Assembly: GCA_029718625.1 (NCBI GenBank)
Contig: CM056389.1
Location: forward strand, 17,585,670-17,649,669
From: Synaphobranchus kaupii
Taxonomy: Eukaryota > Chordata > Actinopteri > Anguilliformes > Synaphobranchidae
Direction: 5' to 3'
Length of the DNA: 64,000 bases
Positions 48,501-60,975 of the stretch are shown one piece after another. The stretch's first letter is position 1, and each line of letters opens with the position of its first letter. The notes under the pieces were generated by a model that saw nothing but the letters and a program-made list of their open reading frames with translations, had not been told where the DNA came from and did not search any database. The position numbers and the translations under genes were made by a program.

Positions 48501-49445
48501 ACGCTTGATGCTTATGTCAGGAATAGCTAAAATAGCCATTTAATTAATCCATAAAATATAAAACCATTTCTGAGTCATTAAAGGGGTGTTTAGTGAGAAT
48601 GACATCATACAAAATACACTTTATGCTCCAGCATAACGTTAGATAAAAAGCACAACAATAACACAATGTTAGACTACTTAGCATAATGTCCATTCATATA
48701 AAATATTGTTTTGAATGAACCGACCTACGATTTACGAGGTTGACGTGCGGTTTCATTTAGCGGTCTAGAAATAAATCCCCGCCCACTAAGCTCATGAACC
48801 AATTATATTAAATTGTAGCTTATTTTGTCATCTGTTACTAGCATTTTTCTAAAAGAAAATCAGTGATTGTACCGCAGAGCTATTATACGTCAAACCATCA
48901 GAACAATTGCAATTAAATTAGAACGCTCCGGCTTTAAAGGGTTTAAAACCCAAACCGCGCCCAGCGTCCAGAGCTCCACGTAGCTAGTGACCGGCGAAAT
49001 TATACAACCGGAGCCCCCCTATCCCCGGATATGGGGGGCTCCGGTTGTATCAATACAGTAAGATAACAGTAAGTGCATGCCTGATGGTCCTCCGTGTCGT
49101 ACACTCTCCTTCTCTTCAGTGACTGTATCAGATGGCTAAATGTCCATCCTTTGCTGCAGTGCATAATTATGTAATTATTTACCATTTCATTAATCCATTA
49201 CATATCGTATAAAACCATTTCTGAGTAAGTAAAGGGCTGTAAACTTGCAAAAACATCATCTTACAGCAAACGCTTGATGCTTATGTCAGGAATAGCTAAA
49301 ATAGCCATTTAATTAATCCATAAAATATAAAACCATTTCTGAGTCATTAAAGGGGTGTTTAGTGAGAATGACATCATACAAAATACACTTTATGCTCCAG
49401 CATAACGTTAGATAAAAAGCACAACAATAACACAATGTTAGACTA
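42519..49445. repeat. M50-M58, A-B dimer region
   Basis: Monomer starts are 42519, 43313, 44054, 44870, 45662, 46403, 47195, 47936 and 48677 (794, 741, 816, 792, 741, 792, 741, 741, 769). M53-M54 (44870-46402) and M55-M56 (46403-47935) are successive B-A dimers of exactly 1533 bp. M50 has an extra TA (CCTATACGATT). M50, M53 and M55 share CTCCTTATCTTCAG. M57 is a B-left/A-right chimera. M58 carries the 47-bp palindrome and CTGTTACTAG. Confidence 0.9.
44870..45661. repeat. Reciprocal chimeric monomer, A-left/B-right (M53)
   Basis: The left part has type A markers (CTCAAAG, GGACGG, GTAATT) and the right part type B markers (single TTTAAAAC, CCAGAGCTCC, 70-bp palindrome). It is the opposite product to M20, M45, M57, M67 and M73, with the switch in the same short interval. 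The preceding M52 switches from a type A to a type B 3' marker within its last 50 bp (CAGCATAAC then AGTCTAC). Confidence 0.9.
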
Positions 49446-51794
49446 CTTAGCATAATGTCCATTCATATAAAATATTGTTTTGAATGAACCGACCTACGAT
49501 TTACGAGGTTGACGTGCGGTTTCATTTAGCGGTCTAGAAATAAATCCCCGCCCACTAAGCTCATGAACCAATTATATTAAATTGTAGCTTATTTTGTCAT
49601 CTGTAACTAGCATTTTTCTAAAAGAAAATCAGTGATTGTACCGCAGAGCTATTATACGTCAAACCATAAGAACAATTGCAATTAAATTAGAACGCTCCGG
49701 CTTTAAAGGGTTTAAAACCCAAACCGCGCCCAGCGTCCAGAGCTCCACGTAGCTAGTGACCGGCGAAATTATACAACCGGAGCCCCCCTATCCGCGTTCC
49801 TTAGTTCCTAAGGAACGCGGATATGGGGGGCTCCGGTTGTATCAATACAGTAAGATAACAGTAAGTGCATGCCTGATGGTCCTCCGTGTCGTACACTCTC
49901 CTTATCTTCAGTGACTGTATCAGATGGCTAAATGTCCATCCTTTGCTGCAGTGCATAATTATGTAATTATTTACCATTTCATTAATCCATTACATATCGT
50001 ATAAAACCATTTCTGAGTAAGTAAAGGGCTGTAAACTTGCAAAAACATCATCTTACAGCAAACGCTTGATGCTTATGTCAGGAATAGCTAAAATAGCCAT
50101 TTAATTAATCCATAAAATATAAAACCATTTCTGAGTCATTAAAGGGGTGTTTAGTGGGAATTACATTATACAGAAAACACTTTATGCTCCAGAATAACGT
50201 TAGATAAAAAGCACAACAATAACACAATGTTAGTCTACTTAGCATAATGTCCATTCATATAAAATATTGTTTTGAATGAACCGACCTACGATTTACGAGG
50301 TTGACGTGCGGTTTCATTTAGCGGTCTAGAAATAAATCCCCGCCCACTAAGCTCATGAACCAATTATATTAAATTGTAGCTTATTTTGTCATCTGTAACT
50401 AGCATTTTTCTCAAAGAAAATCAGTGATTGGACGGCAGAGCTATTATACGTCAAACCATCAGAACAATTGTAATTAAATTAGAACGCTCCGGCTTTAAAG
50501 GGTTTAAAACAGTTTAAAACCCAAACCGCGCCCAGCGTCCGGAGTTCCACGTAGCTAGTGACCGGCGAAATTATAGGTTGTATCAATACAGTAAGATAAC
50601 AGTAAGTGCATGCCTGATGGTCCTCCGTGTCGTACACTCTCCTTCTCTTCAGTGACTGTATCAGATGGCTAAATGTCCATCCTTTGCTGCAGTGCATAAT
50701 TATGTAATTATTTACCATTTCATTAATCCATTACATATCGTATAAAACCATTTCTGAGTAAGTAAAGGGCTGTAAACTTGCAAAAACATCATCTTACAGC
50801 AAACGCTTGATGCTTATGTCAGGAATAGCTAAAATAGCCATTTAATTAATCCATAAAATATAAAACCATTTCTGAGTCATTAAAGGGGTGTTTAGTGAGA
50901 ATGACATCATACAAAATACACTTTATGCTCCAGCATAACGTTAGATAAAAAGCACAACAATAACACAATGTTAGACTACTTAGCATAATGTCCATTCATA
51001 TAAAATATTGTTTTGAATGAACCGACCTACGATTTACGAGGTTGACGTGCGGTTTCATTTAGCGGTCTAGAAATAAATCCCCGCCCACTAAGCTCATGAA
51101 CCAATTATATTAAATTGTAGCTTATTTTGTCATCTGTAACTAGCATTTTTCTAAAAGAAAATCAGTGATTGTACCGCAGAGCTATTATACGTCAAACCAT
51201 CAGAACAATTGCAATTAAATTAGAACGCTCCGGCTTTAAATGGTTTAAAACCCAAACCGCGCCCAGCGTCCAGAGCTCCACGTAGCTAGTGACCGGCGAA
51301 ATTATACAACCGGAGCCCCCCTATCCGCGTTCCTTAGTTCCTAGTTCCCCCTATCCTGACGTTCCTAAGGAACGCGGATATGGGGGGCTCCGGTTGTATC
51401 AATACAGTAAGATAACAGTAAGTGCATGCCTGATGGTCCTCCGTGTCGTACACTCTCCTTCTCTTCAGTGACTGTATCAGATGGCTAAATGTCCATCCTT
51501 TGCTGCAGTGCATAATTATGTAATTATTTACCATTTCATTAATCCATTACATATCGTATAAAACCATTTCTGAGTAAGTAAAGGGCTGTAAACTTGCAAA
51601 AACATCATCTTACAGCAAACGCTTGATGCTTATGTCAGGAATAGCTAAAATAGCCATTTAATTAATCCATAAAATATAAAACCATTTCTGAGTCATTAAA
51701 GGGGTGTTTAGTGAGAATGACATCATACAAAATACACTTTATGCTCCAGCATAACGTTAGATAAAAAGCACAACAATAACACAATGTTAGACTA
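49446..51794. repeat. M59-M61, second copy of the M50-M52 segment
   Basis: Monomer starts are 49446, 50238 and 50979 (792, 741, 816). M59 shares with M50 the private CCATAAGAAC and CTCCTTATCTTCAG; M61 shares with M52 the private TTTAAATGGTTTAAAAC and the 94-bp palindrome. The offset is about 6925 bp. The match stops after three units: M62 (806) is unlike M53 (792). Confidence 0.92.
51305..51398. repeat. Palindrome, 94-bp class (2 copies)
   Basis: The 70-bp form is enlarged by 24 bp at its tip; the extra loop reads AGTTCCCCCTATCCTGACG, which contains a short piece resembling the arm (CCCCCTATCC). This suggests that the tip was filled by copying from the arm. Copies are at 44380-44473 and 51305-51398, in the duplicated M50-M52/M59-M61 segment. 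Confidence 0.92.
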
Positions 51795-54700
51795 CTTAGC
51801 ATAATGTCCATTCATATAAAATATTGTTTTGAATGAACCGACCTACGATTTACGAGGTTGACGTGCGGTTTCATTTAGCGGTCTAGAAATAAATCCCCGC
51901 CCACTAAGCTCATGAACCAATTATATTAAATTGTAGCTTATTTTGTCATCTGTAACTAGCATTTTTCTAAAAGAAAATCAGTGATTGTACCGCAGAGCTA
52001 TTATACGTCAAACCATCAGAACAATTGCAATTAAATTAGAACGCTCCGGCTTTAAAGGGTTTAAAACCCAAACCGCGCCCAGCGTCCAGAGCTCCACGTA
52101 GCTAGTGACCGGCGAAATTATACAACCGGAGCCCCCCTATCCGCGTTCCTTAGTTCCTACTCTTTAGTTCCTAAGGAACGCGGATATGGGGGGCTCCGGT
52201 TGTATCAATACAGTAAGATAACAGTAAGTGCATGCCTGATGGTCCTCCGTGTCGTACACTCTCCTTCTCTTCAGTGACTGTATCAGATGGCTAAATGTCC
52301 ATCCTTTGCTGCAGTGCATAATTATGTAATTATTTACCATTTCATTAATCCATTACATATCGTATAAAACCATTTCTGAGTAAGTAAAGGGCTGTAAACT
52401 TGCAAAAACATCATCTTACAGCAAACGCTTGATGCTTATGTCAGGAATAGCTAAAATAGCCATTTAATTAATCCATAAAATATAAAACCATTTCTGAGTC
52501 ATTAAAGGGGTGTTTAGTGAGAATGACATCATACAAAATACACTTTATGCTCCAGCATAACGTTAGATAAAAAGCACAACAATAACACAATGTTAGACTA
52601 CTTAGCATAATGTCCATTCATATAAAATATTGTTTTGAATGAACCGACCTACGATTTACGAGGTTGACGTGCGGTTTCATTTAGCGGTCTAGAAATAAAT
52701 CCCCGCCCACTAAGCTCATGAACCAATTATATTAAATTGTAGCTTATTTTGTCATCTGTTACTAGCATTTTTCTAAAAGAAAATCAGTGATTGTACCGCA
52801 GAGCTATTATACGTCAAACCATCAGAACAATTGCAATTAAATTAGAACGCTCCGGCTTTAAAGGGTTTAAAACCCAAACCGCGCCCAGCGTCCAGAGCTC
52901 CACGTAGCTAGTGACCGGCGAAATTATACAACCGGTGCCCCCCTATCCCCGGATATGGGGGGCTCCGGTTGTATCAATACAGTAAGATAACAGTAAGTGC
53001 ATGCCTGATGGTCCTCCGTGTCGTACACTCTCCTTCTCTTCAGTGACTGTATCAGATGGCTAAATGTCCATCCTTTGCTGCAGTGCATAATTATGTAATT
53101 ATTTACCATTTCATTAATCCATTACATATCGTATAAAACCATTTCTGAGTAAGTAAAGGGCTGTAAACTTGCAAAAACATCATCTTACAGCAAACGCTTG
53201 ATGCTTATGTCAGGAATAGCTAAAATAGCCATTTAATTAATCCATAAAATATAAAACCATTTCTGAGTCATTAAAGGGGTGTTTAGTGGGAATTACATTA
53301 TACAGAAAACACTTTATGCTCCAGAATAACGTTAGATAAAAAGCACAACAATAACACAATGTTAGTCTACTTAGCATAATGTCCATTCATATAAAATATT
53401 GTTTTGAATGAACCGACCTACGATTTACGAGGTTGACGTGCGGTTTCATTTAGCGGTCTAGAAATAAATCCCCGCCCACTAAGCTCATGAACCAATTCTA
53501 TTAAATTGTAGCTTATTTTGTCATCTGTAACTAGCATTTTTCTCAAAGAAAATCAGTGATTGGACGGCAGAGCTATTATACGTCAAACCATCAGAACAAT
53601 TGTAATTAAATTAGAACGCTCCGGCTTTAAAGGGTTTAAAAACAGTTTAAAACCCAAACCGCGCCCAGCGTCCGGAGTTCCACGTAGGCTAGTTACCGGC
53701 GAAATTATAGGTTGTATCAATACAGTAAGATAACAGTAAGTGCATGCCTGATGGTCCTCCGTGTCGTACACTCTCCTTCTCTTCAGTGACTGTATCAGAT
53801 GGCTAAATGTCCATCCTTTGCTGCAGTGCATAATTATGTAATTATTTACCATTTCATTAATCCATTACATATCGTATAAAACCATTTCTGAGTAAGTAAA
53901 GGGCTGTAAACTTGCAAAAACATCATCTTACAGCAAACGCTTGATGCTTATGTCAGGAATAGCTAAAATAGCCATTTAATTAATCCATAAAATATAAAAC
54001 CATTTCTGAGTCATTAAAGGGGTGTTTAGTGAGAATGACATCATACAAAATACACTTTATGCTCCAGCATAACGTTAGATAAAAAGCACAACAATAACAC
54101 AATGTTAGACTACTTAGCATAATGTCCATTCATATAAAATATTGTTTTGAATGACCGACCTACGATTTACGAGGTTGACGTGCGGTTTCATTTAGCGGTC
54201 TAGAAATAAATCCCCGCCCACTAAGCTCATGAACCAATTATATTAATTGTAGCTTATTTTGTCATCTGTAACTAGCATTTTTCTAAAAGAAAATCAGTGA
54301 TTGTACCGCAGAGCTAGTTATACGTCAAACCATCAGAACAATTGCAATTAAATTAGAACGCTCCGGCTTTAAAGGGTTTAAAACCCAAACCGCGCCCAGC
54401 GTCCAGAGCTCCACGTAGCTAGTGACCGGCGAAATTATACAACCGGAGCCCCCCTATCCGCGTTCCTTAGTTCCTAAGGAACGCGGATATGGGGGGCTCC
54501 GGTTGTATCAATACAGTAAGATAACAGTAAGTGCATGCCTGATGGTCCTCCGTGTCGTACACTCTCCTTCTCTTCAGTGACTGTATCAGATGGCTAAATG
54601 TCCATCCTTTGCTGCAGTGCATAATTATGTAATTATTTACCATTTCATTAATCCATTACATATCGTATAAAACCATTTCTGAGTAAGTAAAGGGCTGTAA

Positions 54701-56385
54701 ACTTGCAAAACATCATCTTACAGCAAACGCTTGATGCTTATGTCAGGAATAGCTAAAATAGCCATTTAATTAATCCATAAAATATAAAACCATTTCTGAG
54801 TCATTAAAGGGGTGTTTAGTGAGAATGACATCATACAAAAATACACTTTATGCTCCAGCATAACGTTAGATAAAAAGCACAACAATAACACAATGTTAGA
54901 CTACTTAGCATAATGTCCATTTCATATAAAATATTGTTTTGAATGAACCGACCTACGATTTACGAGGTTGACGTGCGGTTTCATTTAGCGGTCTAGAGAT
55001 AAATCCCCGCCCACTAAGCTCATGAACCAATTATATTAAATTGTAGCTTATTTTGTCATCTGTAACTAGCATTTTTCTCAAAGAAAATCAGTGATTGGAC
55101 GGCAGAGCTATTATACGTCAAACCATCAGAACAATTGTAATTAAATTAGAACGCTCCGGCTTTAAAGGGTTTAAAACAGTTTAAAACCCAAACCGCGCCC
55201 AGCGTCCGGAGTTCCACGTAGCTAGTGACCGGCGAAATTATAGGTTGTATCAATACAGTAAGATAACAGTAAGTGCATGCCTGATGGTCCTCCGTGTCGT
55301 ACACTCTCCTTCTCTTCAGTGACTGTATCAGATGGCTAAATGTTCATCCTTTGCTGCAGTGCATAATTATGTAATTATTTACCATTTCATTAATCCATTA
55401 CATATCGTATAAAACCATTTCCTGAGTAAGTAAAGGCTGTAAACTTGCAAAAACATCATCTTACAGCAAACGCTTGATGCTTATGTCAGGAATAGCTAAA
55501 ATAGCCATTTAATTAATCCATAAAATATAAAACCATTTCTGAGTCATTAAAGGGGTGTTTAGTGAGAATGACATCATACAAAATACACTTATGCTCCAGC
55601 ATAACGTTAGATAAAAAGCACAACAATAACACAATGTTAGACTACTTAGCATAATGTCCATTCATATAAAATATTGTTTTGAATGAACCGACCTACGATT
55701 TACGAGGTTGACGTGCGGTTTCATTTAGCGGTCTAGAAATAAATCCCCGCCCACTTAGCTCATGAACCAATTATATTAAATTGTAGCTTATTTTGTCATC
55801 TGTAACTAGCATTTTTCTAAAAGAAAATCAGTGATTGTACCGCAGAGCTATTATACGTCAAACCATCAGAACAATTGCAATTAAATTAGAACGCTCCGGC
55901 TTTAAAGGGTTTAAAACAGTTTAAAACCCAAACCGCGCCCAGCGTCCGGAGTTCCACGTAGCTAGTGACCGGCGAAATTATAGGTTGTATCAATACAGTA
56001 AGATAACAGTAAGTGCATGCCTGATGGTCCTCCGTGTCGTACACTCTCCTTCTCTTCAGTGACTGTATCAGATGGCTAAATGTCCATCCTTTGCTGCAGT
56101 GCATAATTATGTAATTATTTACCATTTCATTAATCCATTACATATCGTATAAAACCATTTCTGAGTAAGTAAAGGGCTGTAAACTTGCAAAAAACATCAT
56201 CTTACAGCAAACGCTTGATGCTTATGTCAGGAATAGCTAAAATAGCCATTTAATTAATCCATAAAATATAAAACCATTTCTGAGTCATTAAAGGGGTGTT
56301 TAGTGAGAATGACATCATACAAAATACACTTTATGCTCCAGCATAACGTTAGATAAAAGCACAACAATAACACAATGTTAGACTA
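51795..56385. repeat. HOR-III copy 1: M62-M67 (806, 769, 743, 791, 741, 741)
   Basis: Monomer starts are 51795, 52601, 53370, 54113, 54904 and 55645. It shares with copy 2 the variants CCGGTGCCC (M63), CAATTCTATT and AGTTACCGGC (M64), CTAGAGATAAATC and TGTTCATCC (M66) and CCCACTTAGC (M67). From 53641 to 56358 it differs from copy 2 almost only by single-base insertions and deletions. Confidence 0.93.
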
Positions 56386-56711
56386 CTTAGCATAATGTCC
56401 ATTCATATAAAATATTGTTTTGAATGAACCGACCTACGATTTACGAGGTTGACGTGCGGTTTCATTTAGCGGTCTAGAAATAAATCCCCGCCCACTAAGC
56501 TCATGAACCAATTATATTAAATTGTAGCTTATTTTGTCATCTGTAACTAGCATTTTTCTAAAAGAAAATCAGTGATTGTACCGCAGAGCTATTATACGTC
56601 AAACCATCAGAACAATTGCAATTAAATTAGAACGCTCCGGCTTTAAAGGGTTTAAAACCCAAACCGCGCCCAGCGTCCAGAGCTCCACGTAGCTAGTGAC
56701 CGGCGAAATTA

Positions 56712-56795
56712 TACAACCGGAGCCCCCCTATCCGCGTTCCTTAGTTCCTACTCTTTAGTTCCTAAGGAACGCGGATATGGGGGGCTCCGGTTGTA
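56712..56795. repeat. Palindrome, 84-bp class (3 copies)
   Basis: The 70-bp form is enlarged by 14 bp at its tip: the TTAGTTCCTA segment is repeated with CTCT between the copies. Copies are at 327-410, 52121-52204 and 56712-56795. The outer arms are unchanged except for G at 327. Confidence 0.92.
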
Positions 56796-57517
56796 TCAAT
56801 ACAGTAAGATAACAGTAAGTGCATGCCTGATGGTCCTCCGTGTCGTACACTCTCCTTCTCTTCAGTGACTGTATCAGATGGCTAAATGTCCATCCTTTGC
56901 TGCAGTGCATAATTATGTAATTATTTACCATTTCATTAATCCATTACATATCGTATAAAACCATTTCTGAGTAAGTAAAGGGCTGTAAACTTGCAAAAAC
57001 ATCATCTTACAGCAAACGCTTGATGCTTATGTCAGGAATAGCTAAAATAGCCATTTAATTAATCCATAAAATATAAAACCATTTCTGAGTCATTAAAGGG
57101 GTGTTTAGTGAGAATGACATCATACAAAATACACTTTATGCTCCAGCATAACGTTAGATAAAAAGCACAACAATAACACAATGTTAGACTACTTAGCATA
57201 ATGTCCATTCATATAAAATATTGTTTTGAATGAACCGACCTACGATTTACGAGGTTGACGTGCGGTTTCATTTAGCGGTCTAGAAATAAATCCCCGCCCA
57301 CTAAGCTCATGAACCAATTATATTAAATTGTAGCTTATTTTGTCATCTGTTACTAGCATTTTTCTAAAAGAAAATCAGTGATTGTACCGCAGAGCTATTA
57401 TACGTCAAACCATCAGAACAATTGCAATTAAATTAGAACGCTCCGGCTTTAAAGGGTTTAAAACCCAAACCGCGCCCAGCGTCCAGAGCTCCACGTAGCT
57501 AGTGACCGGCGAAATTA

Positions 57518-57564
57518 TACAACCGGTGCCCCCCTATCCCCGGATATGGGGGGCTCCGGTTGTA
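57518..57564. repeat. Palindrome, 47-bp class (3 copies)
   Basis: A central deletion of 23 bp relative to the 70-bp form: TATCCCCGGATAT now joins the two arms. Copies are at 49003-49049, 52927-52973 and 57518-57564. The last two carry CCGGTGCCC, a mismatch in the left arm; the first keeps CCGGAGCCC. All three occur with CTGTTACTAG about 170 bp upstream. Confidence 0.93.
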
Positions 57565-60500
57565 TCAATACAGTAAGATAACAGTAAGTGCATGCCTGAT
57601 GGTCCTCCGTGTCGTACACTCTCCTTCTCTTCAGTGACTGTATCAGATGGCTAAATGTCCATCCTTTGCTGCAGTGCATAATTATGTAATTATTTACCAT
57701 TTCATTAATCCATTACATATCGTATAAAACCATTTCTGAGTAAGTAAAGGGCTGTAAACTTGCAAAAACATCATCTTACAGCAAACGCTTGATGCTTATG
57801 TCAGGAATAGCTAAAATAGCCATTTAATTAATCCATAAAATATAAAACCATTTCTGAGTCATTAAAGGGGTGTTTAGTGGGAATTACATTATACAGAAAA
57901 CACTTTATGCTCCAGAATAACGTTAGATAAAAAGCACAACAATAACACAATGTTAGTCTACTTAGCATAATGTCCATTCATATAAAATATTGTTTTGAAT
58001 GAACCGACCTACGATTTACGAGGTTGACGTGCGGTTTCATTTAGCGGTCTAGAAATAAATCCCCGCCCACTAAGCTCATGAACCAATTCTATTAAATTGT
58101 AGCTTATTTTGTCATCTGTAACTAGCATTTTTCTCAAAGAAAATCAGTGATTGGACGGCAGAGCTATTATACGTCAAACCATCAGAACAATTGTAATTAA
58201 ATTAGAACGCTCCGGCTTTAAAGGGTTTAAAACAGTTTAAAACCCAAACCGCGCCCAGCGTCCGGAGTTCCACGTAGCTAGTTACCGGCGAAATTATAGG
58301 TTGTATCAATACAGTAAGATAACAGTAAGTGCATGCCTGATGGTCCTCCGTGTCGTACACTCTCCTTCTCTTCAGTGACTGTATCAGATGGCTAAATGTC
58401 CATCCTTTGCTGCAGTGCATAATTATGTAATTATTTACCATTTCATTAATCCATTACATATCGTATAAAACCATTTCTGAGTAAGTAAAGGGCTGTAAAC
58501 TTGCAAAAACATCATCTTACAGCAAACGCTTGATGCTTATGTCAGGAATAGCTAAAATAGCCATTTAATTAATCCATAAAATATAAAACCATTTCTGAGT
58601 CATTAAAGGGGTGTTTAGTGAGAATGACATCATACAAAATACACTTTATGCTCCAGCATAACGTTAGATAAAAAGCACAACAATAACACAATGTTAGACT
58701 ACTTAGCATAATGTCCATTCATATAAAATATTGTTTTGAATGAACCGACCTACGATTTACGAGGTTGACGTGCGGTTTCATTTAGCGGTCTAGAAATAAA
58801 TCCCCGCCCACTAAGCTCATGAACCAATTATATTAAATTGTAGCTTATTTTGTCATCTGTAACTAGCATTTTTCTAAAAGAAAATCAGTGATTGTACCGC
58901 AGAGCTATTATACGTCAAACCATCAGAACAATTGCAATTAAATTAGAACGCTCCGGCTTTAAAGGGTTTAAAACCCAAACCGCGCCCAGCGTCCAGAGCT
59001 CCACGTAGCTAGTGACCGGCGAAATTATACAACCGGAGCCCCCCTATCCGCGTTCCTTAGTTCCTAAGGAACGCGGATATGGGGGGCTCCGGTTGTATCA
59101 ATACAGTAAGATAACAGTAAGTGCATGCCTGATGGTCCTCCGTGTCGTACACTCTCCTTCTCTTCAGTGACTGTATCAGATGGCTAAATGTCCATCCTTT
59201 GCTGCAGTGCATAATTATGTAATTATTTACCATTTCATTAATCCATTACATATCGTATAAAACCATTTCTGAGTAAGTAAAGGGCTGTAAACTTGCAAAA
59301 ACATCATCTTACAGCAAACGCTTGATGCTTATGTCAGGAATAGCTAAAATAGCCATTTAATTAATCCATAAAATATAAAACCATTTCTGAGTCATTAAAG
59401 GGGTGTTTAGTGAGAATGACATCATACAAAATACACTTTATGCTCCAGCATAACGTTAGATAAAAAGCACAACAATAACACAATGTTAGACTACTTAGCA
59501 TAATGTCCATTCATATAAAATATTGTTTTGAATGAACCGACCTACGATTTACGAGGTTGACGTGCGGTTTCATTTAGCGGTCTAGAGATAAATCCCCGCC
59601 CACTAAGCTCATGAACCAATTATATTAAATTGTAGCTTATTTTGTCATCTGTAACTAGCATTTTTCTCAAAGAAAATCAGTGATTGGACGGCAGAGCTAT
59701 TATACGTCAAACCATCAGAACAATTGTAATTAAATTAGAACGCTCCGGCTTTAAAGGGTTTAAAACAGTTTAAAACCCAAACCGCGCCCAGCGTCCGGAG
59801 TTCCACGTAGCTAGTGACCGGCGAAATTATAGGTTGTATCAATACAGTAAGATAACAGTAAGTGCATGCCTGATGGTCCTCCGTGTCGTACACTCTCCTT
59901 CTCTTCAGTGACTGTATCAGATGGCTAAATGTTCATCCTTTGCTGCAGTGCATAATTATGTAATTATTTACCATTTCATTAATCCATTACATATCGTATA
60001 AAACCATTTCTGAGTAAGTAAAGGGCTGTAAACTTGCAAAAACATCATCTTACAGCAAACGCTTGATGCTTATGTCAGGAATAGCTAAAATAGCCATTTA
60101 ATTAATCCATAAAATATAAAACCATTTCTGAGTCATTAAAGGGGTGTTTAGTGAGAATGACATCATACAAAATACACTTTATGCTCCAGCATAACGTTAG
60201 ATAAAAAGCACAACAATAACACAATGTTAGACTACTTAGCATAATGTCCATTCATATAAAATATTGTTTTGAATGAACCGACCTACGATTTACGAGGTTG
60301 ACGTGCGGTTTCATTTAGCGGTCTAGAAATAAATCCCCGCCCACTTAGCTCATGAACCAATTATATTAAATTGTAGCTTATTTTGTCATCTGTAACTAGC
60401 ATTTTTCTAAAAGAAAATCAGTGATTGTACCGCAGAGCTATTATACGTCAAACCATCAGAACAATTGCAATTAAATTAGAACGCTCCGGCTTTAAAGGGT

Positions 60501-60975
60501 TTAAAACAGTTTAAAACCCAAACCGCGCCCAGCGTCCGGAGTTCCACGTAGCTAGTGACCGGCGAAATTATAGGTTGTATCAATACAGTAAGATAACAGT
60601 AAGTGCATGCCTGATGGTCCTCCGTGTCGTACACTCTCCTTCTCTTCAGTGACTGTATCAGATGGCTAAATGTCCATCCTTTGCTGCAGTGCATAATTAT
60701 GTAATTATTTACCATTTCATTAATCCATTACATATCGTATAAAACCATTTCTGAGTAAGTAAAGGGCTGTAAACTTGCAAAAACATCATCTTACAGCAAA
60801 CGCTTGATGCTTATGTCAGGAATAGCTAAAATAGCCATTTAATTAATCCATAAAATATAAAACCATTTCTGAGTCATTAAAGGGGTGTTTAGTGAGAATG
60901 ACATCATACAAAATACACTTTATGCTCCAGCATAACGTTAGATAAAAATCACAACAATAACACAATGTTAGACTA

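Larger units (their letters stand above)
56386..60975. repeat. HOR-III copy 2: M68-M73 (806, 769, 741, 792, 741, 741)
   Basis: Monomer starts are 56386, 57192, 57961, 58702, 59494 and 60235; the unit is 4590 bp. It carries all the marker substitutions of copy 1 without the indel cluster, so it is the better reference for this higher-order repeat. M73 is a B-left/A-right chimera, as is its equivalent M67, so that chimera existed before the six-unit block was duplicated. Confidence 0.94.
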
